This document shows positions 37,651 through 51,059 of a stretch of DNA of 64,000 bases, piece by piece. The stretch is from Synchiropus splendidus (taxonomy: Eukaryota > Chordata > Actinopteri > Syngnathiformes > Callionymidae). Location: the NCBI RefSeq assembly GCF_027744825.2, contig NC_071342.1:21172501-21236500 (forward strand). Reading direction: 5' to 3'. Within the stretch, counting starts at the first letter, position 1; each line of letters opens with the position of its first letter. Position numbers and translations under genes: made by a program. The notes under the pieces are model-generated. The model was not told where the DNA came from. It saw only the letters and a program-made list of their open reading frames with translations, and ran no database searches.

Positions 37651-39589
37651 GATATTTTTTCAATTGTGCCCTCATGTGTTAAGAATGTAGCCTGCCAGAC
37701 GTTCGTGCCTTTAGTGAAAATCTTCTGATTTGATTTTGTCAATTCATGTTTTCATCAGCGATAGATCCATTTCTACTTTCTCTCCCAAGAGCTCTTGGCC
37801 AGGCAACTGACTGCATTACTTGTTGTTCTAATGGGTTATTGAACGGTTTTTGCAAGTTAATCCGGCAACATTTTTAGCAATAGAACCATTCTGCTCGTCA
37901 CACAAACTCACAGTGGAGAATGTGACTGACAAGGTTTTGAAGTTCCATGTTATCTACCAGAAGTAATTGTTCATCAGACAGGCAGTTATTTGTTGAAGTA
38001 GTTCATTATGGACGACTATGGTGAAATGAAAAGTCAAAAATCAAATCAGGATGTCCGACATATTAACTGCTTGAGTTATAGTTTAAATATTTTGAAAGTC
38101 CTTTGATGTCTTGGTGCTTTGAACTTGGTCAATGGTGCTCTTGTGCCCTTGCTCACTTACATACTGTACATCGATAATGCTTCATATAACCAACCCAAAA
38201 CCCCAAACACACCTGACTTGAATAGTCTCCGTCACTTTTCACAACATCAAATAATACATTTTGGTACAAAGTGCTGCTCCAGCGTTGTCATAACAACTGC
38301 GATCTTTCCCATAAAAAAACCTCTGTGGTGGCCTTCGAGTCAATGACTTACATGATGATGTTGACAGGGTCATCAATAAATGAAAGTTTTTCCAGCAGTA
38401 TTCAGAACTTCATCTGCTCAGTGTGATATTCAAGTGCAGCAACGGTTGCTGGGAGACCAGAGTGGCACTTTGCGGCACAAAGGTCACAGCGAGAGCAGCT
38501 GTGATCTCAATAGGAAACTATTGAGACAGAACTTGTTGTGGAAGTGAAGTCAAGCCTTCCAAATACCATCCTCCTCTGGAGCCAGCAGTGGTTTTTAGCA
38601 CTGAAATTCAGCAGTTGACCTGGAATGAAAAACTATGTATGATTTATTTGCCCCCACTCTGGAGGTTCCGATCATGGAGACGTTGCGACCGCCAATGAAG
38701 AAGTCTTGTAGGAATTTAAAGGCCTGTAACTGCTCACTCGTGTGATTGGATCTTCCTTCGGGAAGCCTGTTAGAGAATGAGGTGAGAGGAAGGTGACTGT
38801 TCCGTCGGAGGACGGCGGCGCAGCTCTCTGCCACTGCTCTCATCACCAGACAAGACAGCTGAGTGTAATCTGGTTAAGACAGGAAGTTACCCAGAGAGGA
38901 ACCACCGCTCATGTTTACATGCTGCAGGCCAGTAATCTCATTTATTCTCACATCTGCCTTTGGTCAGATACGGAATTGAATTATTTAAGATCACTGCTGT
39001 GTTGAGATTTCACTATCGACAAGACGCTTGTTTGTGTAGAGAGCTGACCTCAGTAAACACAGGACGTTGGCAATGTCTCAATGATTGTGTTGGTGGTGAC
39101 TATAACTCCAACCCAGACTAGATTATGAAACCTCATAGTGGTCAAGATCGTTTTAATCTGAACTGTTTATGGCATTTGTCTCTTTTGGGAAGGAAGAATG
39201 GTGTCTTCACTAGGCATGGTATTCCCTCACTCTTGTTGTGTTCCCGCAGCAGAGACTTCAAATGAGTCACCAATGGTGTGTAGAAGTTATGAATGAAGTC
39301 GGGTGTCAGATCGAGCCTAAAATGTGCAGAGGCTGAGTCATCATTTTCATGTTGGCTGAAAAGATGAGTGAAGTGAAAGCCTTTTTTTAGAGCAATTCCC
39401 TGATCCCATATCGCCTTTATTTCTAGTCCTGACTTTTCTTAATGCACAGAAAGTGTTCGTGAACATCATCAATCATTATGGTCACCAGTTCTGGTCATAA
39501 TCTTGATGGATTTTTTTAAATGCAGAGAGTATTTTGGACCTGAGGATCTTGTTTGTCAGTGGCATTTGGAGCAACATAGTTCTGTTTGC

Positions 39590-40060
39590 CTCTGAATTCA
39601 ATGTTCTCTCCAGGCTGGAGGTGGGGTTCTACCCCAGGTCGTGTTCTAGAGTTAGGGAAGACGGGAGACGGATCTGTGCTGTGTCTTCACTCTTGAGGAC
39701 TCTGTTTTGGTCTGTGATGAAAGGGCTGAGCCAAGAGACAAAGTTCTCTATTGACCTATCTATTGACTCTAACATGACCTGTGGTCTCTACCTTCAAGAG
39801 AACAGGGACTTTATCTGCAGGGTGTCTGGACTCACTCATATTGTGAGAGAGGCTCAGTCATCCAGGAGAGACAAACTTCTCCTTCTCCTCCAAGTGAAGA
39901 CAGCTGAGGTGGCTGATTTTTAATGGTCCAAAAACATTGTAAAACTCTTCATCTTGTCAAGATGTTCCCTGGCCTTCTGTGGTGTTATGATGGGAGGAGG
40001 CCCAGGGGCAAATCCAGGACGCCCTGCTGAGATGATGGCCTGGGAAGAGCTTCCCTGATG
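39590..40060 (+). repeat. Long degenerate LINE 3' tail
   Basis: The most complete copy of its family here. AAGGGCTGAGCCAAGAGACA is followed by a GTGTCTGGACTCACTCATAT block, AGGCTCAGTCATCCAGGAGA, and finally GGAGGAGGCCCAGGGGCAAA with GATGATGGCCTGGGAAGAGC. The protein sense (SGLTHIVREAQSSRRDK) matches fish LINE ORF2 C-terminal tails by eye. Stops interrupt it. Confidence 0.6.
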
Positions 40061-40453
40061 GATGGATGGAAGGTACTTGAGGTGGAAGAAATGTGGCACA
40101 AGTGTATTGCTTTAATCCACAGTAATTGTATCTAAAAATGAAGCTCATATTTTATTTTAAAAGCTACATCAGGTATAATCGATCACAACATCAAAACAGA
40201 ACAGTAGTGAAACAAAGTGGAGGGTAATCGCTGTGCGCAAGGGTCAAAGGTCAAAGTCATTGAAAGCCCCTGGTGTCTTTTAAATGATAGTTTTTTTTGT
40301 CTGAGGTTAAACAGTGAGCTGTTCTTCACTTTGTGATCAGCAACAATCGATGATGATGTTTATTAATTCTCTCTTCAAACTGGCTTCTGAGCTGAAATAT
40401 GACCCAGTTATCATCCCAAATCCAGTCAGGCGACTTTAATCACAGACCTGCTC

Positions 40454-40489
<36 letters not shown>

Positions 40490-40529
40490 TTTGTGAGCAA
40501 ACGCCAGCGACGCACACACACACACACAC
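40454..40529. repeat. (GT)n(GA)n and (CA)n facing each other
   Basis: A GT run (about 40454-40477) with a short GA run to 40489 is followed after about 20 bases by a CA run (40512-40529). The GT and CA runs are complementary and could form a hairpin. Confidence 0.85.
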
Positions 40530-41529
40530 CAATCCATTTCCTCAAAGCTCCAAACTGGACGGCCAGTGAAATGTGACACTATTAGATGTGACACAGACTC
40601 CTCCCTTCCAGCTGTCCGCTGTACTCCAGGGGAGTGTGTATGCAAACAAGCCAGCATCGCTCTGTGCTTGAGTGAGCGGCGAAAACAAACACTGCTTCGC
40701 TCAGGTGTGTAGACAAACGCACGTCCGTGGAGCGAGGAAGGAAATGCAGAATCACTCTTGGAAAGGAGGGTGTGACTGGATCATGTGAGCGTTCGCCTGA
40801 ATTTACTGCTCAGCCGATCGTCCTCAATAGCCGACAAGAGACAGGTGAATCTGGGCCAGGACACCACCTGCCTCTGCTAGAACCAGGCCTTGTGAAAGGA
40901 CAGAACTGGGCCACAGTGCCCATTTGCCCTTTCCTTAAAATACACCGGCACTGTTTGCATACACACTATTTGTCATCCTGTTTCTGTCTTAGCTAGCTCA
41001 TGCTTGCTGAAGGACCTGCGGGGTTTTTTGGTGAGTAATTTTGCAGTATTTACACTCCAGTTTGCATCAGTCACGAGTGTGTTGAGCCAGGTGGCGTTAC
41101 CGAGCCAATGGACAGGTCCAAGAAACAAGCCGTATTTACCTCCCCCTTGGGGTGTTATATCATCATTTGCTTTCATGTCTCTAAATATGAAATGAAATAT
41201 CCAGGAAATGCCAGGAATGGATGGTTGAATTCAGTGTTCTGTTGTTCCATCCGGGTCCAGCAAAGCTATCGATATCAAAACAAGCTAACATTTGGCTGCT
41301 GAGATTAAACTGCTAAAGCAGTCTAGAAGTGAGCAGTAAGGGCCCTAACCCTGTGTTTTTACAGCTTAAATAACTTGTTTAAGTTATTTTTAAAGGAGTT
41401 TAAAATGTTTGGCAATTGTTTATGTACTGTATGATTCAGTATGTTTACATTTCCTCCTAAATTCAAGTTTATTTCTGTTTAGTTAGTGTATATTTGTGTT
41501 TTTTAATTAAAAAAAAAACTGTCTTCAGT

Positions 41530-41990
41530 CCTGAAATCAGAATCAAAATCAGAATCAGAATCAGAATTCAAATTTATTGCCATGGTCAGTGGGGAGCCCA
41601 CTAACTAGGAAAGTGTTTTGGAATAACGTGCAGTCAAAAAGTATATAAATAATAAAATAAAATAAAATAAAGTAAAATAAAAATAAATAAATAAATAAAA
41701 TAAAATAACAACAAGGCTGTTCACAAATTCAACAGTCTGACGGCCGAGGGGAAGAAGCTGTTCCTGTGACGGGAGGTTCTGGTCTGGATGGACCGTAGCC
41801 TCCTGCCAGAGGGAAGAGGAACAAACAGTCCATGTCCAGGGTGAGAAGGGTCGACTCTGATCCCACCTGCACGTCTCTGGGTCCTGGAGACACACAGGTC
41901 CTGTAGAGGTGGCAGGCTGCAACCGATCACCTTCTCAGCTGAACGTACGATGCGCTGCAGTCTGCTCTTGTCCCTGGAGGTGGCGCTGAA
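41530..41990 (-). repeat. LINE 3' end with C-terminal ORF2 remnant
   Basis: On the minus strand the frame includes RRLRSIQTRTSRHRNSFFPS then AVRLLN, the recognisable C-terminal end of fish LINE ORF2 proteins. It is followed by an AT-rich tract, GGCAATAAAT and a GATTCT-type tandem tail at 41537-41566. It is truncated at its 5' end, at about 41990. The copy at 24967 is a relative. Confidence 0.7.
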
Positions 41991-42329
41991 AAAACAACAT
42001 ATAAAATCGTGAATGGATTAAAAAAAAAAAAAGAAAATTGCTCATATCGCCCAGGCCTAGCTTTGAGCCACCAAAATCGAATGCGATCACATTGGATTTA
42101 TTTCATTGGTTTTGATTTGTGTTAAGCCACGCAATGTTCCTTGGTGTAATTTTGTAGTAATTCCTGACAGATTCGCTCAGTAAGTATCAAACAAAACATC
42201 AAAACATTAAGGGCTGCAACGAAAATAATATTGGTGACTAAAATATCATGACTGAATTAAACAACAATAATCATTTAAAAGTATATATTAAAGAAATAAA
42301 TCATTAAAAAAATACAAAACATACAAATG

Positions 42330-42450
42330 AGTTTTCTCTGCAGGGTGTGTGGCCTCACTCACAGAGGTAGAAGAGCCACTGCTCCTGCTCGAGAGTCCAG
42401 TTGAGGTGGCTTGGGCATCTTGTCTCGTGAGGTGTTCGACATTGTAGCGG
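42330..42450 (+). repeat. Degenerate LINE-tail fragment
   Basis: TCTGCAGGGTGTGTGGCCTC, GAGCCACTGCTCCTGCTCGA and GAGGTGGCTTGGGCATCTTG follow the same order as the 39590 copy and are close to it in wording. Confidence 0.5.
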
Positions 42451-44027
42451 CCCAGAGCTGCTCCATCTTGTTTTCATATGCAAGGGAAGATGAAAACGTA
42501 AATATTATTGTGTGTTTTGTCGAGTAGATTTTCAAGCATGAAAAGCCCAAAACAAGAGAGTGAAGGCCCCTTAGGTCTTTCAGTTCTCATGGGAACTCCT
42601 TGGAGATCCCAAAGAAGATCTTGAGGAAGGAGTGGGAACTCTGAGCCTCTTTACTTTCTGACCCCACGGGAACCTGACTATTAAGTGCAGAAGAATGCAT
42701 GTGTTCAGGTTGTGTAACCAGCTTCATCCGTCCACGTATCTTCTCAGAAGTCACTGAATTCTCACGTCCGTTCCTCTGATGGTTTATTTATAACACATCA
42801 ATGTATATTTACACTATCACAGTTTTATTTCACACCTCATCCTACATTCTTCAGAGAATCCTCCCACCGCGCTAACAATAGTTCTTTTTCCTTCAGTGAG
42901 CGATCACAAGGTGAGTCTGGTCTTCCAGTCCACGCATCCGTTCCTTCGCCGTGTTGCGTCACTTCCTGCTGGTCTGACAAGTGCCATTCGAAGGAGAAGT
43001 TCTGGAGACAGACGTGATCACACACACAGTCCTGCTGGTACACTATCACCGTGATGTTGCAGTATTGAATCTGCACAAAATATGCATTCCTGCTCGAGGA
43101 CCTTGTGGGTTATGAATAATGTCCCATCATCAGTTGGAGCGCTCCAAGAAAGCTAACTAGCAGCATCCATTAATCATAACGGGAGCGATCGCTGCAATTT
43201 CAAGTGCTTGAATATTGGCTGATGATGGAGGAGTGTTTCTCATTCATCTGTGAAGACGCAGGTCAGAGGATGAGTCTGAAGGCCTGCAAAAGCAGAGCTC
43301 ACTGCGTCTCCACACGCTCCTTTTGAATTGTCTCAAACGTTCTCAGACAGTGAGTCAGACCTGAAGGTAAACTGTCTGCTCGACGGAGCATTACAGGCTC
43401 CGCATAACTCCTGAGCATTCGTTCTGCTAAATGATGCTCCCATTGATTGAATCGCTCTAACTTAACACCGTGTGCCCAGTTAAGTGCGCGCAACACGTAG
43501 CTGAACTCACAAGTGATGCGCTCACCCTGTGTGGTTCCACCTCCAGAAGTGAGCAGGGATACTTACTTATTCAAATAGAGAGCTCACATGAGCTACTGAG
43601 TGGAAAGAAGTGTGGCAGACGTCTTCTACTGAAGCGCTCTTTCAAAGTCTGCTGGGCCGTGGTGACCAGGGTTCTGATCCTCAGCCTGGATGGTGACTCG
43701 ACGTAAACGGTTTTATGTGACTGAAACGCACGCTTGCACTCAAAAAGTTACCTTTTAGCAAGAGATGTTTTCTTCACTTGTGTTTGTTTTAACTCAAAGA
43801 TGTTAGCGCTAGTGGTGGGAAAAAAAAAAACAAATTGTAAAAATAATTTAAATTAAATTTAATTACATTTAATTGAACAGTTTGCTCTCCAGACAACTGG
43901 GAACTTTGTAAGTGCAGGAGTTCCTGGTCCACTGATCCCACTGATGCACAAGACACGTTACAGCCAGGATGAGAACAACAACAACAAACATGGAGGAATC
44001 CCTGAGCAAAAGCAAACAAAAGCATCT

Positions 44028-44300
44028 GTTTGCTTTTGTTCAGGGAGGTTTTTCACTACACAATGACCAGGGTTTCCACTAATCTGAATGGACTTGAAAT
44101 TCTTATAAAATTGAAATTCTTATGCAAATATTTTCAATACATTAAAATAGCTTTAATTTAAATAAGGTGATATAAAAACTTGAATATAGCCACCATCCTG
44201 ATTTATTGTGCTATTGTCAAACTGATGCAAAATAAACAATATTTTGTTGTTTAAATGTATGTATGGCTCCATCATTTGATTCAGTAATATACCAAATTCA
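44028..44300. repeat. Dispersed repeat, copy 1
   Basis: It aligns with 56549-56790. Shared phrases are GTTTGCTTTTGTTCAGGGA, CTACACAATGACCAGGGTTT, TGAATGGACTTGAAATTCTT, GTGCTATTGTCAAACTGATG and ATAAACAATATTTTGT. At its left end, 44000-44018 and 44027-44045 form a 19-bp inverted repeat (one mismatch) with an 8-base spacer. Confidence 0.85.
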
Positions 44301-45479
44301 ACTTCAAATGTCAAAGTTTAAAAAGTTTAGTGAGCCCAGATTTGGGTGGTTGCCATCTGGATCCACAAGTCTATTGTAGAATTTGTCTCTCTCTGTCAAG
44401 AGAAAGGGCTGCGGCACCTCACACAGAGCCCTTCTACACCTTTGTTGCAACTCAGGTGACAATACCAGGAACACCGTCATGAAATAAAACAGCTGATAGC
44501 GCTCAGTTGGCGAGTGGCGCCGACCTCTCTGCACCTCTAAAGTCACCCCCAGGCCTTCAGGAAAAAGAGTTCAGCAAATGTCAAATGTGTTTTTTGATGG
44601 TGCTCTTGTGTTGACAACAGGAGAACGCCTGGCTTCACGAGCGCGTCCGTGAACACCATCATGTCTCTGTGCTGCAGAAGACACAATGTGCTGGAGTTGT
44701 GAATCACAGTGAATTCATTATACAAATGCAGGAGCTGGAAGATGATGTGGCAGCTCTGTAACACACAAAAGCGCACATCGCCATGGCAACCTCAGAAGTT
44801 TTCACACGGTCCAGATGATGTTTCTTTGTGACAATGCCGCGCGTGCCAGAGTCCCCTCGCTGTATCATCTTTTGAAGTGTTCTCGTCCTTCACTCTTTGT
44901 CTTGACAGGCTTTATGTGTGCGATACCAACTCCCATGGTGGTTTCTCTGTTTGTACAGAGCAGGTTTCATTTCTTTATTCATTCTCTGAGGTGCCTGTTT
45001 GTCAGGGAATACCGTTTTATTTACGCTATCTTGAGTTTGCAATGGCCAATGATCGTGCTTTTCGACCATCAGACTCACGTCCCACATCTTTGGAGCGAGT
45101 TATTGTGGTGTATCTTTTTAAATTTACCAATATGTCAAATAAAAATAGGTCATGTTGAACAGGGAAATCCCTCTGAGAAGATTCGCCTGCTCCCCCATTG
45201 GAAGATGTAAAAAAAAAAAAATCTTAAAAGTAGTTTTTCAGGTCACCAGATATATGCCACTAAAACGTACCCTCATTCACTCCTGTTCTAAAATGAGAGC
45301 TTGGTCCTTTACAGGCTGTATTACAGAACTGGCTCCGGCGTTGGGTGGAGGTCAAAGTTAGTTTTTTAGTTGTCACTAAAGCTTGTGTTTTGAAGCTGAA
45401 CTAGAAATAACATGACCTTTGGAGAGTAACAGGCAGGTGATGGAGAAGTTTCTGTCAAGGATGATGTTTGCTGATGATT

Positions 45480-45996
45480 AGGGATGCTCTGATCGATCGG
45501 CTGATTTCAGCGTGATCGGTGAATGCCGATCACTACCTGTCATTGCCGATCACAACCACATGTGACAGCCGGCGCTCTGATGAAGCCCCGCTGGTTGTGA
45601 TGCGTCCACTCCTCCCTCCTCCCTACTCACTAAGCAGCAGCATGTCTGCTGTGGAGGTTCTTTCAATCTGTCAAGTAAAGCTCCAGCACTTGACGGAGCA
45701 TGAAGAGTTTTCCAGGCTCATGAAAGCTGGTTCCTCAGCAGCAGGCTGCTTAAGAAATAATCATTAATTTCCATGACCAGCCTTCTCAGGTGTCGTTTAC
45801 GTGGCGACGGAAACGACCGAATTGTTTTTCTATTTTTTGCCTTCTTGAAAAGATATATTAAACATGTGAATTAAAATGATTTAATGGTTCATTTTTCACA
45901 TCGTGGACACAGAAGGTCTCATAATTTTGATGACAAATTCATTGTCAATCCATGTGATCGGTGATCAGCAGTGAAAATCCTGATCGGAACATCCCT
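45480..45996. mobile_element. DNA transposon remnant, hAT-like ends
   Basis: The left end AGGGATGCTCTGATCGATCG and right end CCTGATCGGAACATCCCT are inverted over about 15 bases. Several GATCGG/CCGATC phrases lie inside both ends. No clean target duplication is visible, so one or both ends may be altered. The 517-bp interior has one 82-codon open frame of unknown origin; no transposase is recognised. Confidence 0.6.
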
Positions 45997-46009
45997 CACT
46001 AGTCACTAG

Positions 46010-46499
46010 TTAGTCACTTGTTGATGAAATAGTGACTTGCTTTGAGACTATGTCAGAAGCTGGGGAGACAAAGTTGGGGGTGTGCGATGGTTTGGAGGGG
46101 AGAGACAATGTTGGACCAAGAATGTTGGAGATGAAGACGAGGAGGACAACCAATGAGGTTATCCCTCTGAAGCGGCGGCTCCGCATGAAGGGAGCAACAG
46201 CAGAAGTATACTGCAGCTGCTCCTCTGCACAAACACTCTCCCTGCCTGTTAAACTCTTGAGTGCCTGTCTTTCCTCTTGCATGAATGAAAGTCCAGTCAA
46301 GGTGAGCGGTACCTTCCTTCCCTCCAGACGGCTCTGTGAGAGGACCTCGCTGCTCATTGTGTTTTCTGCACCTACTATCACAACAGTGTCCAAACCCGAG
46401 CTAATAGACGCCACGTCAGCTGTGTGCTGTAAACACTGTGGGGTGACTCCGCTGCCAGCGCTCAGCCCGAGGTCTCAATTACGACCAGTGCTGCACTGA
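46010..46499. other. Region open on both strands, unassigned
   Basis: The minus strand is open for 134 codons (46010-46414) and the plus strand for 155 codons (46032-46499). I do not recognise either product. The block begins shortly after the element at 45480-45996. It may be a fragment of a coding mobile element, or chance in a CpG-richer patch. Confidence 0.2.
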
Positions 46500-47069
46500 C
46501 ACACCTTCTCACGTGCGCCTCCCTCTGCTGGTCCGATTATCAGCCCGGATCCGTCGCTGGAGTTCTGAAGACAATGAGCTGTGTGGTGCCGATGAATATT
46601 AATGAGATGTTTGGAGAGCCTGCAATTAGCCTGTATTAGTCTTCTAGTGTTCAAGGAGAAACCGATGATGATGATGATGGCTGCTCGCTGATGATAGTGA
46701 TTTGAGTAAACAGATTCATCAAACGTGGCCTTCGGCGCGTCGTGGCCGCTCTTGTGTGTCAACCCCCCTTTGGCGTCTTCTTTTGTGTCGAGTGAACAGG
46801 GAGTGAAAATAAGACCAACATATGGAGGGAGACGTTGTCTTTGTAGAGCTTTGTGTGCTGTTGTCTTTACATCTAATGGCACAGAGAAATGACATGAATA
46901 TTACATTGTGTTTGGGATGGGCCGCTCTGTTGAGCATGGTTCTGAACTCATCTGTGGTAGCTTCAAGAGGCGCTGGAGGTCGACTCACCATCTGTTTACC
47001 AAGAAACGAATATGACATCACATTATATTCTATATATTCGACCGAATAGTGGAAAAAAAGGCAACATAG

Positions 47070-47294
47070 TGTGACCGAGCGAATTCCAATGGTGAATGAA
47101 AGAAGCAGACAGCAGAGTCCCAAAATAGTTCTTTGTTTCTTCGTCTCTTTTATTCACACACGAGCCAACCATCCACCATAACACACTCCCCAACGTTTTT
47201 CCAACAAACTCATTTCCAGCCCATCACTTCCCCCCAAGACACAATTTAGCCCCCAAATTAATACTGAAAGAAATAACACATGCCGTCTGTTACA
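47070..47294 (-). mobile_element. LTR of a Ty3/Gypsy-like element
   Basis: On the minus strand it starts TGTAACAGACGG directly after a purine run (GGAAGGGGGGGACA) that fits a polypurine tract. It contains GAATAAAAGAGAC as a poly(A) signal and ends about GGTCACA, giving TGT...ACA termini. The right boundary is inferred; no flanking duplication was confirmed. Confidence 0.55.
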
Positions 47295-47365
47295 TTTGTC
47301 CCCCCCCTTCCAGTAGAAACGTTCCGGTTTCTCATAAAAATAAATCATCAAGTCCCAGATATACA

Positions 47366-47632
47366 TTACAAAATTCCCCCAAAACACCCTTCAAACATAA
47401 CATAATCCCTCAAATGGTAGGTCACCCCCGGAACAACCCCAGAATTAAACACCTCCATCACCTTAAACGGTCCTTTCCAATGAGGAGCTAACTTTGTGCG
47501 ACTCTCCGTTGGATTATTCAACCACTCCAGCGCGCCCAACCCATAGGGCCTACGTCGTATTCTTCCGTCATGATACAGATCCTTGATCCTCCTGGAAATA
47601 TCAAGTGACGTAGATAGAAATGTCTGCGCCAT
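47366..47632 (-). pseudogene. LTR retrotransposon integrase C-terminus remnant
   Basis: The 88-codon frame ends with KLAPHWKGPFKVMEV and then VTYHLRD, the pattern of the C-terminal integrase/chromo-like tail of Ty3/Gypsy pol. It is followed by the polypurine tract and LTR just downstream (47070-47312). Protease, reverse transcriptase and RNase H are absent, so this is a 5'-truncated dead copy. Confidence 0.65.
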
Positions 47633-50600
47633 TTATCTGACGTCTATATTTGTTGACGTGGCTCATGCCACCAATAACGTGGCCCCGGTCTGTGTGTGTG
47701 AGCGACGCTGCGGACGCATCTCATCTTCACTCCACTGATTTCAACAGACTTCACCACCGTCAACAATGAATAACAGGTGAAACACATGCCATACGTTTTG
47801 TTTAGTGAATGACAAAGTGAAACGTGGAAGTCGTGTTGTTAAAGGCAAGTCAAAGTCTTTGAACAATATTTTGACATTTCCCTGGAATAGCTCTTACTTT
47901 TTCGTCTTAGGCCTGTCCTGCAGTTTCCTGTCAGCTGCTCTTGCACCTTGTTATGGCGCACGAACAGCTCTGTGTATCCAGTATATAAAGAGTAAATGAT
48001 ACTCTTCATAAATAATAAACCAATGACCACTGCGATGGTGTGTTGTTCAAGAGGTGCTTGACTGAGAAGAGCAGGAGGAGGCTTGCCCGACTGCTGCTGA
48101 AATATTAGGCTCACTACAAGCCGCGAGAGCCTTCAAACAAGCAGCGTAAAAAAATCGCCGTCCAAGCCTCGCGTCCGCATTTTCCTCCGCCATGTTATAA
48201 TTAGCCTCAAGTCAATACAGATAAAAAAAGACCGGGGGAAGGTCGAGTTCATGATGGCCCATATGCAGCTCTGGAACATGTATGGGATGGAGGTCAATAG
48301 CTCCTGTTACAAGTTAAAGTCCTTTTGTCGGTCGGCCTGCATCCGTTTGGCGATGCTCTCGCTTCAGTGCTCGATATCAAAGGCTCTAGTTTGTCCCTGT
48401 GGCGGCTCGCCTACTACGCACCATGAAATATGGCTTACTACCGCCATAAAATATTCAGTAATCACAAGGGTGAAGTAGCGGCAGTAAAGAAAACACTTTT
48501 TCATGGCCGGTTCTTACCACCAGCCACATAGCAAACTGTCACTTTGATGCCATCTTTTGTAGCAAAGACGCGGCGGTCCGGGGATGAAGGAGGCTTCCAA
48601 AGAGTGCTGCATTGTGGTTTCATGCTCGGCGTATGCAAATGGAAACCTGTCAGCAAAATCTGAGAAATGGCTGCTACACAGGGCCGATAACATAGTGCAG
48701 AGGCAGACAGCATGGGATTGGATTAGAAGCCGAGGCGTACTCTCCAAAGGCAGTACAGGAAGGGATCGATGCTAGGAGGTTTTTTGATCCCGGTCCAACA
48801 GACTCGTCCGCGCAGGGTGCGTTCGCTTAGTGTGATTTGATGAGTGGGTCCCGCTCCAAATGTACTCTGCATTAACATTTCAGAGTTCACTTTCCCTGTT
48901 GTGTCGGAGGCCTCTGTATTGTAAACGTATTTATTTTGACTCGGCTATTATTATTTCAGCGTGCATGTTGTGCAACATTTATGAGTCCTGCTTTCAGACT
49001 TGTTATCTAAATGACGTTAGCTCGTTCTGTCATGCGTTGATGCACTGATGTCATCACCCTGAAGGGAGTCTTCATGCACCAGCCCACATACTTAGTGACA
49101 GCCCGAGTTCAGCGACTTGGTTACGGGACACGCTGAGAAGCACACGCTCTTACTGTAGCAGGTTGAGGGTCAGTAAACTGTGCTTTGGCATTTTCACATA
49201 AAACTTTTGCAACATTATACGTGACACGAAAAGCTGTTAGATCATGGAACTGGTGTGAGTGCTTCAGAAGGTCATCTACTGCTCGTGCGAGATCTTCAAA
49301 TGTAGTTCTTCATGCAGTTTGACTCCATCATTGGTCAGAGCAGTAATGCTTTTGGAAGATGGCATCACTCTTATGAGATCACTGATCGCACCATGTACTG
49401 TACACGGTATAACAAGTAGCGTTTAACACCACCTCCTGAAGTCAGTCGCGAGTCAATTTACCACAACCTGCCTCACTACACATGTGCAAACTTACGTAGA
49501 TACAGAAGTAATGTGCGATTTAGCAGTTGCTCTGGTTGGAGGTTTTGGGTTAAATGCTTGTGAGCGCTACCGTGCCTTCAGAATCATGATCTCTTTTTAA
49601 AATCTGAAATTTAATGCCACGTGAAATTTGGTGCTCTTCATGATTGTGGTGGTTTTTGGTGTGTTTCTAATGAAAAAACATCACAACTAAATGACATGAA
49701 CAAATCCTTGCAGAACTAGAGTTGTGCATCCTGCCTGGACATCTGAAGAGATGGACCAGGTGAAGGCTGCAGAGCAGCTTGAGATTCATTTAAAGCAGTG
49801 TTTATATTGTCATCAATTCAATGAATATCAAAACTCCGCCCTCTGCTTCTCTGTTTCTCTGTTGGATCGCTTGATTGTTGTGTTCTAGTTTCACGTTCTT
49901 CCGACTTCTTCATCTTCTTCTATGTTGCATTTCCGAAAACAAGGGTCCCACGAGTCCTATATGATCGTATACAGCGTGAGCGGTCAGATCGCCTCCAAAC
50001 GTCGCCTCATGTAGTGTGAGAACAAGAACCGTGCTTTGTGAACTGCGATTCACTCGTACGGCGTTAGTAGCATCTGAATATTGTGAGCTAAAAAAAGAAA
50101 TTGCACAGTTTATGCCCAGCAAGTTGACTACACTTTTGCAAGATTACTCCTCCAAATTAACCATACAGCTCATGGCGCTCCCACTAAACACTTTCTCTAC
50201 ACTCAGCGGGGGGCATCAAGAATTACCTCATTCTTTAATAGTTGGCTTAAAACTCAACACAGTACCTTGTGGATGCTCTCCGAAATGTAAATACCCAGAG
50301 AATGATTTTGTCTGGAAACCCTCCAAAACTAGAATAAAAATGATGCAGCAGAAACTATTGGCAAACCTCTATATTTTTGGCTAGTTTTTGCGAGTGACGT
50401 CATCCTTGTAACTTTAAAACAACCAGAAATGGATTGGTTGCCCTCACCAGAAACTTGATGAAATACAGATCATGATTTAAAAAAAATAACAATAAAAATG
50501 AAAAAAAAGAAGAAATGTGATAATGTTTTTGGCATTTCTTCCACCACTATTTTGAAATATTTTATTAAAAAAAACATTATTACGCTCTGGTCTAGCTATG

Positions 50601-51059
50601 TTATATATGACGACGTACGTAAGATGCTTTTGAACGTTCGTGCAAGTCTTACAAGATCATGTTACAGTTTTGTGACATCATTTCCGCAGTGCAGTTTTGT
50701 CATGTTGCCTGCTCAGCAAAGGCTTTCCAAAGGTCAGGCAACTTATGAGATCACTTCACAATCTCGTGAGCTCATGCAACGCATGTCGTGTTGTGTGTCT
50801 TGAAACGCACAAGGCCTTGAAGGATCGATGTGGTTTTGAAATCACAAAAAAACGTAACAGAGTCATGTAATAACTACATTAGCATGCAGCGCTTCAGTGA
50901 GTTAATTTAATTTCTACATGATATTCCTGCGAGTAAAGAATCGGCCAACAAGCTAGCATCATAGTATCGTGAGCCGACATGTTCGTGAGAAACGCCACTC
51001 AGAAGTCTGCACTGCGGAATCACAGTGTGAAGCAGTGGCATTGATAGATCGGCGTGTTT

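Noticed and set aside
38595..38846. 83-codon minus-strand frame that reads like a protein
   Set aside because: The composition looked coding, but I found no family motif, no acceptor or donor that would place it in a gene, and no conservation test is possible here.
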